Part shown: positions 9,206 to 19,900 of the stretch, one piece after another
Layout: the number at the start of each line of letters is the position of its first letter
Numbering within the stretch: position 1 is the first letter of the stretch
NCBI RefSeq assembly: GCF_017052585.1
Contig: NZ_JAFFHZ010000001.1
Location: 4,526,001-4,590,000 of the forward strand
Length of the DNA stretch: 64,000 bases
Reading direction: 5' to 3'
Source of the DNA: Paenibacillus apiarius
Lineage (GTDB): Bacteria > Bacillota > Bacilli > Paenibacillales > Paenibacillaceae
Notes under the pieces: model-generated
Database searches by the model: none
The model's input: only the letters and a program-made list of their open reading frames with translations
What the model was told of the DNA's origin: nothing
Program-made: the position numbers and the translations under genes

Positions 9206-12200
9206 AAGCCAACAGACGCAAGCGGCGACCGGGCTGGAAATCGCCGTTATCGGAATGGCGGGCCGATTTCCCGGAGCACGGAATATAGAGGAATATTGGG
9301 ACAACTTGAAAAACGGGATAGAGTCGGTGCACTTCTTTTCCGATGAAGAGCTTGAGGCGGCGGGGGTAGATCCCGAACTGATCCGGAACCCGCGATATGT
9401 GAAAGCGAAGGCGATCGTGCCTGATGCGGAATGGTTTGATTCTGACTTTTTCGATTATTCGCCGCGCGAGGCGGAGGTCATCGATCCGCAGCTGCGCATG
9501 TTCCACGAGTGCGCCTGGGAGGCGCTGGAGCAAGCCGGCTATGATACCGAGCAGACGAATGGCGCCATCGGGTTGTTTGCAGGGGCTTCAGCGAGCATTT
9601 ACTGGCAGCTGGTGGCCATGCTTTCGCGCAGCGAGAGCACGGCCGAGCAATTCGCCGCGCTGGCTTTGTCGGACAAAGATTTTTTGAGCACGCGAATTTC
9701 TCACAAGCTGAATTTGAAAGGTCCGAGCGTCAACGTCGACTCCGCTTGCTCCACTTCGCTGCTGGCGATCCATCTGGCCTGCAGGGCGCTGTTGACGGGC
9801 GAATGCAGAATGGCTTTGGCCGGCGGAGTTACCGTAACGGTTCCCCGTACGGAAGGCTATCTGTATGAAGAGGGTATGGTCAGTTCGCCTGACGGGCATT
9901 GCCGGGCTTTTGACGCCAGAGCGAAGGGGACCGTCGGCGGGGAAGGCGCAGGAATCGTCGTGCTGAAGCCGTTGAAGCAGGCAATGGCCGACGGCGACCG
10001 CATTTACGCGGTCATCAAGGGCTCGGCGGCTAACAATGACGGCACGCGCAAAATGGGCTATTCCGCTCCGAGCATCGAGGGCCAGGCGGAGGTCATCCGG
10101 GCGGCGCAACGGATGAGCCGGATTACGCCGGAGAGCATCAGCTATGTCGAAGCGCACGGCACGGGCACCGCGCTGGGCGACCCAGTCGAGATCGAGGCGT
10201 TGAAGCTGGCTTTTCAGACCGAGAAAACAGGATTCTGCCGCATCGGCTCTGTCAAGACGAACATCGGCCATTTGAATAGCGCGGCCGGTGTCGCAGCGTT
10301 CATCAAGACGGTGCTGTCGCTGCAGCACAAGCAGCTTCCGCCCAGCCTGCATTATGAGACGCCCAATCCCAAAATCGATTTCGCCAACAGCCCGTTCGTC
10401 GTCAACACGGAGCTGACGCCATGGACGAATGAGCATCATCCGCTGCGGGCCGGCGTCAGCTCGTTCGGCATTGGCGGAACCAATGTGCATGTCGTGCTGG
10501 AGGAAGCGCCGCCGCAGGAGGACGGAGACGAAGGGAGAGCATCGCAGCTGCTTCTGTTGTCCGCCAAGACGGAATCCGGGCTGGAGCAAGCTACGGCCCG
10601 GATGCGCGAGTATTTGCGGACGCATTCCGGCATTGCGCTGTCCGATGCGGCCTATACGCTGCAAATCGGACGCAGGGCGTTCCGGCATCGGCGCATGCTT
10701 GTCTGTTCCTCCGCGGAGGAAGCGCGGGAGCTGATGGAGGCGATGCCTCCAGAGCGGGTGCATAGCCGCATCTGCGACAACGACCAAGCCCGGCTCGTGT
10801 TCATGTTTCCCGGTCAAGGCGCTCAGTATGTCAACATGGGCCTGGATCTATACAACCGGGAGCCGGACTTCCGCGAGGCGGCGGACCGGTGCTTTGACAT
10901 CGTCCGTCCGCTGCTGGACGTTAATTTGAAAGAAATACTGTATCCCGCCGGGGATGACGCGGCCGGCGATAGCGGTAAGCGCATGAAGCAGACGGACGTG
11001 ACACAGCCCGTCATGTTCATTTTCTCTTATGCGCTGGCGCAGCTGCTGATGAAATGGGGATTGAAGCCGAGCGCCATGATCGGCCACAGCGCAGGCGAAT
11101 ACGTGGCTGCGTGTCTGGCGGGAGTAATGACGCTGGAAGAAGCGCTGGAACTGGTCGTGCTGCGGGGGAGACTCATGCACAGTGTGCCGCCGGGAGCGAT
11201 GCTCAGCGTGCCGCTGTCGGAGCAAGAGCTGGGGCCGCTCTTGGATGAAGGCTTATCGCTTGCGGCGGTTAACGGGTCGGCGCTGTGCGTCGTATCGGGG
11301 CCGCATGACGCGATTGACAGACTGGAACGGCAGCTGGTGGAGACGGGGCGGGCCTGCACGAAGCTGCATACGTCCCATGCCTTCCATTCGGCGATGATGG
11401 AACCGATTATGGAGCCGTTTCGCCGGAAGGTTAGCGGGATGACGCTGCGCGCGCCGGTTATTCCTTATATTTCGAATGTAAGCGGAAGCTGGATTACAGA
11501 GGAGGAAGCCGTATCGGCCGATTATTGGGTCCGGCATTTGCGCGGCACCGTCCGCTTTGCAGATGGACTCCGCGAGCTGCTGCAGGACGACAAGGCCGTG
11601 TTTGTGGAAGTGGGTCCGGGCAACGCGTTAAGCGCGTTCGTGCGCCGGCATCCTGGCAAGACCGCGCGGCACGCGGCCGTCAATCTCGTCCGGCATACGA
11701 AGGAGCAAGCGCGCGACGACGATTATTTGCTGCAGCAGGTGGGACGCCTGTGGCTGGAAGGAGCGCGGCCGGATTGGAAAGCATTCCATGCGAATGAGCG
11801 GCGCAAGCGGACGGCTCTGCCGACGTATCCGTTTGAACGCCGCCGTTATTGGGTCGATCCGCCATTCGAGACGGATGTTCTGAAGCAGGGACTTGCACGC
11901 AAGCAGACGCAGGATCCGAAGCGGCACGACAGTGCCGGATTGGTCAAACAGGAAACCGTGCGGGAGTGGTTGTACACCCCGGTCTGGGAACGATCCCTCT
12001 TAAGCGAAGAGCCGGAAGCCGGCCAGAGCGCAAGAAGCCGCTGGCTCGTCTTCGCGTCAGAGAATGGCATTGGATCGGAGTTGGTTGACCGGCTAAAGCA
12101 TGCCGGCCACAACGTCGCCGCCGTCTATCCATCTGATTCGTTCATGCAGCTGGACGATGCGTCGTACCGGATCGCCCCCGGGGAACCGGAGCATTATGCT

Positions 12201-13925
12201 CGGCTGCTGCGGAATTTGACCGACGACGGCACGCGGCCTGACCGAATCGTACACGCATGGCTGGCAGCGGAGGGCAGCGAAACGGATGGATGGAGTTCTT
12301 CCGATGGAGAGAGGGCGCTAGAAAGAGGATATTACAGCCTCATTGCCCTGGCGCAGGCCATCGGAGAGTGTGGTCTGCAAGAAGAGCTGCACATTACGGT
12401 CGTTACCTCCAATATGCAGGAAGTGACCGGGGACGAGCGCCTGCAGCCGGAACAAGCGGCGGCGCTTGGCGCGTGCCTCGTCATTCCGCAGGAGTATGGC
12501 AATGTGCGCTGCCGCAGCGTCGATCTCGCCGATTCGCTTCGGCAGGATGAACAGAAACAGCGGCAGCAAGCGCTCACGAATAGATTGTATGCGGAAATAA
12601 CGGCCTCTTCCGCTGACATCATCGTCGCGTATCGCGGCGCGTACCGCTGGGTGCAAAAATACGTCCCGGTCCCGGCGCCCGCTGTCGGCGCAGCCGATAT
12701 CGGCTTGCGGGAGCAAGGCGTTTACCTAATAACGGGGGGACTCGGCGGCATCGGTTTGACGCTGGCGGAACATTTGGCCAAGACGGTGCAGGCGAAGCTG
12801 ATTCTGGTCGGCCGTTCGGGGGTGCCCGGCGGAACGGACTGGCGGCGCCATGCTGCTGAACTTGCGGAGGATGAAGCTTTGGCGGCCAAGCTGAAAAAGC
12901 TGGAGGATCTTGAACAGTACGGAGCAGAGGTGCTTGTCTGCAACGCAGACGTATGCGATGCGCCGCGGATGGAGCGGATCGTAGCCCAGGCTCTCTCCCG
13001 CTTCGGGGCGATCCATGGCGTCATTCACGCGGCAGGAACGGCAGACGGAGCGTTGATTCAACGGCGCACGCGGGAGATTGAAGAACGCGCCTTGGCGGCC
13101 AAAGTAAATGGTACGCGGGTGTTGGAACGGGTGTTGGAGGGGGTGCAGCTTGATTTCCTTCTGCTGTGCTCCTCTCTGGTAAGCGTGCTGGGGGCTGTGG
13201 GACAAGCCGGGTACTGCGCGGCCAATGCGTATCTCGATGCTTACGCCTACTACAAACGATCGCAAGACGACACGCATGTCATCGCAATCGATTGGGACGG
13301 CTGGCAAACCGTCGGGATGGCCGCTGCGGCGGAACAAGAGATCGCGACGGCTTCCGCGCACGCGGCAGTGCGCGCTCAAGGTCCGGAGAATCAGACGCGG
13401 CTGCTGCCGGAAGAGGGAATCGCGGTATTCCGGCATGCGCTGGGATGCCGTCTGCCGCAGGTAACGGTATCGACGACGGATTTGCGGCTGAGGCTGCAAG
13501 CCGCCCGCGCAACGTCTCTGCAATCGCTGGTGGACGGGGAGCTGGAAGGAACCGGCTCGACAGCGGTCCGCCCCGACGTCAGCACGGCATATGCGCCGCC
13601 GGAAGACGATCTGGAACAGACGCTGGCGGAGCTGTGGCGGGACTATCTCGGCATCGATCAAGTAGGCCTCCACGATAACTTCTTTGAGCTCGGCGCCACT
13701 TCGCTCGATATCATTCAAATGAATACGAAGGTGCAGCGCGCGCTGCAGCAGGAAGTGTCGGTCGTTGACATGTTCAGCCATCCGACAATCCATGCGCTGG
13801 CTGAATTGATTAGACGGGCGCAAGCGGGGACTGGGCTGCCTGAAGAGACGGCAGACCGCTCTGGACGGATTCACGACGGAAAGCATAGGCTGAAGCAGCG
13901 GCTGCAGAAGCGCGATAGAACGTGA
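9198..13925 (+). CDS. Type I PKS module KS-AT-KR-ACP (first malonyl extension after Leu)
   Basis: I chose the ATG at 9198, giving 1575 residues, because it follows GGAGGGGGC and overlaps the previous stop by 8 nt, as elsewhere in this operon; an in-frame start further upstream lies inside the previous PCP region. Domains: KS (about 14-430; SACSTS Cys near 183, HGTGT, NIGHLN), AT (about 530-820; GHSAGE near 629 and HAFH near 728, both typical of malonyl-specific ATs), KR (about 1170-1370; GGLGGIG, Ser and Tyr in the LCSSLVSVLG...GYCAANA region) and ACP (GATSLD near 1499). No DH or ER is visible. It should extend the leucyl thioester by one malonyl unit and reduce the keto group derived from the Leu carboxyl to a hydroxyl. 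In an amicoumacin-type product that carbon becomes C3 of the dihydroisocoumarin. Confidence 0.93.
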   Translation: MTKSQQTQAATGLEIAVIGMAGRFPGARNIEEYWDNLKNGIESVHFFSDEELEAAGVDPELIRNPRYVKAKAIVPDAEWFDSDFFDYSPREAEVIDPQLRMFHECAWEALEQAGYDTEQTNGAIGLFAGASASIYWQLVAMLSRSESTAEQFAALALSDKDFLSTRISHKLNLKGPSVNVDSACSTSLLAIHLACRALLTGECRMALAGGVTVTVPRTEGYLYEEGMVSSPDGHCRAFDARAKGTVGGEGAGIVVLKPLKQAMADGDRIYAVIKGSAANNDGTRKMGYSAPSIEGQAEVIRAAQRMSRITPESISYVEAHGTGTALGDPVEIEALKLAFQTEKTGFCRIGSVKTNIGHLNSAAGVAAFIKTVLSLQHKQLPPSLHYETPNPKIDFANSPFVVNTELTPWTNEHHPLRAGVSSFGIGGTNVHVVLEEAPPQEDGDEGRASQLLLLSAKTESGLEQATARMREYLRTHSGIALSDAAYTLQIGRRAFRHRRMLVCSSAEEARELMEAMPPERVHSRICDNDQARLVFMFPGQGAQYVNMGLDLYNREPDFREAADRCFDIVRPLLDVNLKEILYPAGDDAAGDSGKRMKQTDVTQPVMFIFSYALAQLLMKWGLKPSAMIGHSAGEYVAACLAGVMTLEEALELVVLRGRLMHSVPPGAMLSVPLSEQELGPLLDEGLSLAAVNGSALCVVSGPHDAIDRLERQLVETGRACTKLHTSHAFHSAMMEPIMEPFRRKVSGMTLRAPVIPYISNVSGSWITEEEAVSADYWVRHLRGTVRFADGLRELLQDDKAVFVEVGPGNALSAFVRRHPGKTARHAAVNLVRHTKEQARDDDYLLQQVGRLWLEGARPDWKAFHANERRKRTALPTYPFERRRYWVDPPFETDVLKQGLARKQTQDPKRHDSAGLVKQETVREWLYTPVWERSLLSEEPEAGQSARSRWLVFASENGIGSELVDRLKHAGHNVAAVYPSDSFMQLDDASYRIAPGEPEHYARLLRNLTDDGTRPDRIVHAWLAAEGSETDGWSSSDGERALERGYYSLIALAQAIGECGLQEELHITVVTSNMQEVTGDERLQPEQAAALGACLVIPQEYGNVRCRSVDLADSLRQDEQKQRQQALTNRLYAEITASSADIIVAYRGAYRWVQKYVPVPAPAVGAADIGLREQGVYLITGGLGGIGLTLAEHLAKTVQAKLILVGRSGVPGGTDWRRHAAELAEDEALAAKLKKLEDLEQYGAEVLVCNADVCDAPRMERIVAQALSRFGAIHGVIHAAGTADGALIQRRTREIEERALAAKVNGTRVLERVLEGVQLDFLLLCSSLVSVLGAVGQAGYCAANAYLDAYAYYKRSQDDTHVIAIDWDGWQTVGMAAAAEQEIATASAHAAVRAQGPENQTRLLPEEGIAVFRHALGCRLPQVTVSTTDLRLRLQAARATSLQSLVDGELEGTGSTAVRPDVSTAYAPPEDDLEQTLAELWRDYLGIDQVGLHDNFFELGATSLDIIQMNTKVQRALQQEVSVVDMFSHPTIHALAELIRRAQAGTGLPEETADRSGRIHDGKHRLKQRLQKRDRT

Positions 13926-13938
13926 AGGGGGTGGCAAG

Positions 13939-16900
13939 ATGAGTGCTGTGAACGGAATGTACGAAGGAACCGGCTTGGAAATTGCCGTCATCGGGATGGC
14001 GGGACGATTTCCCGGAGCGAAGAACATCGCGGAATTTTGGGACAACCTGCAAAATGGCGTGGAATCGGTCACGTTTTTTACGGATGAAGAACTGAAAGAG
14101 GCGGGGATCGACCCCGAAGTCCTGCGTCATCCGCAGTATGTAAAAGCGAAGGCGATGCTGGAGGATGTGGAATCATTCGATGCGCCGTTTTTTGACTATA
14201 CGCCGCGGGAGGCGGAGCTTGTCGATCCGCAGTTTCGCCTGTTCCACGAATGTTCGTGGGAGGCGTTGGAGAATGCGGGGTACACTCCCGAATCCGAAGG
14301 TAAATTAATCGGGGTGTATGCGGGGGCTTCCCCCAATACGTATTGGGTCGCAAGCCAGATTATGGGTGCTTCCCATGCCAGCGATCATTTTCAAATATTG
14401 CAATTGAACAATCCGTCGTTTACGACGCGGATTTCGTACAAATTGAATTTGAAAGGCCCGAGCGTAAGCGTGCAAACGGCCTGCTCCACCTCGCTCGTAT
14501 CCATTCATCTCGCTTGTCAGGGGCTGCTTGGCGGCGAATGCGATCTCGCTCTGGCCGGCGGCGTCTCGATTAATTTGCCGCGCAAAACCGGCTATCTGTA
14601 TCAGGAAGGCATGATCCAATCGCCCGACGGCCATTGCCGGCCTTTTGACGAAGGGGCGAATGGAACCTTGTTCGGCGACGGCATCGGGATTGTCGTGCTC
14701 AAGCGGCTGGCGGACGCCATAGCGGATGGCGACACGATACATGCCGTCATCAAAGGCTCGGCGATCAATAATGACGGCAGCCGGAAAGTCGGATACACGG
14801 CACCAAGCACGAATGGCCAAGTCGAGGTCATTCGGGCGGCCCACCAAATGGCTGAGGTGCAACCGGAGAGCATCGGCTATATCGAGGCGCACGGCACGGG
14901 GACGGCGCTCGGCGATCCGATCGAAGTGGAGGCGCTGCAGCTTGCCTTCGCCACGGAGAAAGCGGGCTTTTGCAAGATCGGATCGCTCAAATCCAACATC
15001 GGCCATCTGGATGCCGCTGCCGGGGTTGCGGGGTTCATCAAAGCCGTGCTGGCCCTCGAGCATAAGCAGATCCCGCCAAGCCTTCACTTTCACAACCCGA
15101 ACCCGAAAATCGATTTTGCAAGTTCGCCTTTTGCCGTTAACACGGAGCTGACCCGCTGGGAAAGAACGAGCGGTCCGCTGCGAGCCGGAGTCAGCTCTTT
15201 CGGCATCGGGGGCACGAACGCCCACGTCGTATTGGAGGAGGCGCCGCCTATGGCGGCGGGATCGGCCGGGCGAGACATGAAGCTGCTTGTGTTGTCTGCC
15301 GAGACGGAGGAAGGATTGGAGCGCGCGACCCGCAATCTCGGCGATTTTCTGCGGACCCGCCCCGAGGTCGATCTGGCCGACGCGGCATATACGCTGCAGA
15401 CGGGTCGCAAGCGATTCCGGTTCCGCAGAGCGCTCGTCTGCTCCGATGTCCAAGCAGCGATTGCGCGATTGGAAGCGCCTGCTGACGGCAAGGCGCATAC
15501 GGGAGTGTCGGAGCACGATCAGGCCCGGGTCATCTTCCTGTTCCCTGGCCAAGGATCGCAATATGTGAACATGGGACTGGATTTGTACCGGAAGGAACCG
15601 TTGTTCCGCGCTGAAATGGACCGCTGCTGCGATATCATTGCCGCGGCGGGAGGCGCAGACCCAAGAGCGATGCTGTATCTGGCGAAAGGCAGCGCGGCAA
15701 GCCTGTCAGCGGCGGAGCGGCTCAACCAGACGGAAGCGGCGCAGCCGGCTTTGTTCGCTTTCGAATATGCGCTTGCCAAGCTGCTGATGTCGTGGGGAAT
15801 CCAGCCGCGCGCGATGATTGGCCACAGCATCGGGGAATATACGGCCGCATGCCTGTCCGGCGTGCTCTCGCTTAAGGCTGCGCTGGAGTTGGTCACGCTG
15901 CGCGGCAAGCTGATGCAGGGCCTGCCGGCCGGAGAGATGCTGAGCGTCTCGATGTCCGAGGCAAGCCTTAGTGCGCTGCTTCCGGCGGAATTGGCGCTGG
16001 CGGCGGTCAACGGGCCGGAGCTGTGCGTCGTATCGGGTCCGCATGCCGCGATCTCCTCCTTCGAAGCGAAGCTGGCAGAGCGGCAAGTGGCGCACCGGAA
16101 GCTTCATACGTCGCATGCGTTTCATTCGGCGATGATGGAGCCGATATTGGCGCAATATGCAGACAAGGTCAAGCAGATTCCGCTGTCCGCTCCAGCCATC
16201 CCGTACGTGTCCAATGTAACGGGAACATGGATGACGGCGGAGGACGCCGCCGATCCGGCTTACTGGACCCGGCATTTGCGGGGAACGGTGCGGTTTGCCG
16301 CCGGAGCGGCCGAGCTGCTCAAGGAGAAGCAGGCGGTATTTATCGAGGTAGGACCCGGCAATGTGCTCAGCAGCTTCATGCGCAAGCAGGAGGAACAGGC
16401 CGCAGCGCGCGGGCATGAGGTGCTTCACCTCGTCCGTCATCCGCAGGAGCAGGCCGCGGATGATGCCTTTCTGCTGGAGAAGCTCTGCAAAATGTGGATT
16501 GCGGGCGTGCAGATCGATTGGGCGGGGTACTACGCGTCAGAATCCCGCCGCCGGATTGCTTTGCCGACATATCCATTCGAGCGCCGGCGATATTCCGTGG
16601 ACGGAACGCGGCTGGCATTGGACGGCATGCGCCGGGAAGCAGCTCTGCGGGAAGTCTCCCGCGCGGAAGCGGGGCCTGGGAACGGGGCCGGCCAACGGGA
16701 GACGGGATCCGTCCGCATGGTGCCGGCATCCGCCATCGAGCAGACGATTGCGGACATTGTGCAGAGCCATTTTGGGTTTGCGCAACTTGGCATGAACGAC
16801 AACTTTTTTGAAATCGGGGCGAGCTCGCTCGATATTTCCCAGCTTGCTGATAAGCTGGCAGGAGCGCTGCGCAAGGACATTCCGGTGGTCGCTCTGTATT

Positions 16901-19900
16901 CGTATCCTACCGTCCGTACGCTGGCGGTGTTCCTGCGGGAAGAAGGGCTGGGAACGGCGGCAGAGGAGGCGGAGGAACAGGACGGAGCGCGTCAGCGTGC
17001 CATTGAAGAAGGGCTGGCGCGCGCCGACCGGATGAGGGCGCAATCATCCCGGGAACGAGAGCAGGGAGAGCATCAGGAGCATGGTGAACAACGGGAGCAT
17101 GAATCCTCCGGGGAGAACGGACTGGAGATCGCCGTTATTGGCATGGCCGCCAGATTGCCAGGCGCGGACACCCTTGACCAGTTCTGGCGCAATTTGCGGG
17201 ACGGCGTCGAGTCGATTTCGTTCTTCACGGACGAGGAGCTGCTGCAGGAAGGTGTCGATCCGCAGCTCCTCTCCCATCCGTCTTATGTCAAAGCCAAAGG
17301 CGTTCTGAACGGGTTCGACCAATTCGATGCCGCATTTTTCGGCTATTCGCCGCGGGAAGCGCAGCTTATGGACCCGCAGCTGCGGCTGTTTCACGAATGC
17401 GCGTGGGAGGCGCTCGAATCCGCCGGGTATAATCCGGACGCCTATCCGGGTCTAATCGGCGTATATGCGGGCGCAACCCCGAATCTCGAATGGGTCTCCC
17501 GCTTTGCCGCCGCTTTGGGCGGGACGGAACGATTCAGCGCCATGCTGCTGAACGACCGTGAATTTTTCAGCACGCAGCTGTCCTATAAGCTCAATCTTCG
17601 CGGGCCGAGCATTTCCATGCAGACCGCCTGCTCCACCTCCTTGGTCAACATCGTGCTCGCTTCGCAGGGGTTATTGGCGGGCGCGTGCGATATCGCTTTG
17701 GCAGGCGGGGCCACCGTCAGCGTGCCTCATAGGAGCGGCTATCTGTATGAAGACGGCATGATTCAGTCACCGGACGGGCACTGCCGCGCCTTCGACGAGC
17801 AGGCGGCGGGAACCGTCTTCGGCGACGGCGTCGGCGTCGTTATCCTGAAGCGGCTGCGCGACGCCATCGCGGACGGAGACGTGATCCACGCCGTCATCAA
17901 AGGCTTCGGCCTGAACAATGACGGAACACGCAAGGTGGGCTTCACCGCTCCGAGCACGAAGGGACAGGCCGAAGTCATCCGTGCGGCCCATCTGATGGCG
18001 GGAGTGGAGCCGGAGAGCATCACTTATGTCGAAGCGCACGGAACCGGCACCAACATGGGGGACCCGATCGAGATCGAGGCGTTGAAAGAGGCATTTCGCA
18101 CCGAGAAAACGGGCTTCTGCCGCATCGGGTCCGTCAAGACGAACGTCGGGCATCTCAACAGTGCGGCCGGTGCCGCCGGTTTCATCAAGACGGTGCTCGC
18201 GCTGAAAGCAAAGCAAATTCCGCCGAGCCTGCATTTTGAACGGGAAAATCCGAAGATCGGTTTCGCGAACAGCCCGTTCGTCGTCAACACCGAACTGACG
18301 CCTTGGGAGAGCGGCCGTTATCCGCTTCGCTCAGGGGTCAGCTCATTCGGGATCGGGGGCACGAATGCGCACGTCATTCTGGAGGAGGCCCCTGTCGCGC
18401 GAGCTTCAGGCGCAGGCCGGGACGACAAATTGCTGCTGCTGTCCGCCAGAACGGCTACGGCCCTGACAGAGGCGAAAGCGCGCCTGGCCGCTTTTTTGAC
18501 GGAGCGCCCGGATGTGAATCTGGCAGATGTCGCGTATACGCTGCAAGCCGGCAGGAAGGCCTTCGAATGGAGAGCCGCGTTCGTGTGCAGGAATACGCGG
18601 GAAGCCGCCGCCATTCTGGCATCGTCCGAGCCGGATAAGATAGCCGTGGCCGAGACGGGGACGCAATCCCGTTCCGTCGTATTCATGTTCCCGGGGCAAG
18701 GCTCCCAGTACGTCAACATGGGCCGCGATCTATACCGCGATGAGCCTGTGTTCCGGGATGAGCTCGATCGCTGTCTCGAACTCGTGCAACCGCATATGAC
18801 GGTTGACTTGAAGGCGGTGCTGTTTCCACACGAGATTGACCAAACCGCTCAGGAGGAGATCCTGTTGCGGACGGATATCGCACAGCCTGTGCTGTTTATG
18901 GTCGAATATGCGCTTGCCAAGCTGCTCATGCGCTGGGGCGTCCGCCCGGAAGCGATGATGGGGCACAGCATCGGCGAGTATGTTGCCGCCTGCCTGGCGG
19001 GCGTATTCACGCTGGAAGCGGCGCTGGAGCTCGTCGCGCTTCGCGGCAGGCTCATGCAAGGGCTGCCTGCCGGCTCGATGCTCAGCGTCGCGCTGCCCGA
19101 ATCGGAGCTTCGCTCTCTGCTCCCGCAGCGGCTTGCGCTGGCGGCCGTCAACAGCTCGGCATTGTGCGTAGTCGCGGGCGAGTCCGCGGAGATTGACGCA
19201 TTTGCCCGGCTGTTGGACGGCAAGGGCTTTGCGTGCCGGCGTCTGCATACGTCCCATGCGTTCCATTCACACATGATGGATCCGATATTGGCGGCTTACG
19301 CGGACAAAGTGCGGGCGATCCGGCTGGCCGAGCCAACGATGCCCTTCATTTCCAATGTGTCGGGCACATGGATTACGGCGGAAGAGGCAACGGATGCAGA
19401 ATATTGGGTCAGACATTTGCGGTCGGCCGTGCGCTTTGCGGACGGGCTTGACGAGCTGTTGAGCAATCCGCGCGCCGTGTTCATCGAGGCGGGTCCTGGC
19501 AATGCGCTCTGCACGTTCGTGCGCAAGCATCTCGCCGCTTCGCGGGAACGGGTGGCCGTCAATATGCTGCGGCATCCGCAGGAAGCCGCTTCGGATTCAG
19601 CCCATCTCCTCCACAAAATCGGACGCCTCTGGCTGGCAGGCGTCGACATGGATTGGACGGGATTCAACGCGCACGAGCGGCGCAGACGCATTGAGCTGCC
19701 CACCTATCCGATGGAGCGGCAGCGATATTGGCTGGATGAGCAATCTCAGCCGCTGGCGGCGGGACGGCCATCCGCGCCGCGTTCCGGCGGCAAAAACCCG
19801 AACATGGCAGACTGGTTCTATTATCCTTCGTGGGAACGCGCATTGCTGCAGGAGCGCCCGGAAGAGCGGCAGCAGAACGGGCATCGCTGGCTAGTATTCG

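Noticed and set aside
14990..16720. Missing KR in the first module of the two-module PKS as possible damage
   Set aside because: The AT-ACP linker is continuous and in frame with no KR remnants, and the last module shows the same layout, so absence of KR is by design.
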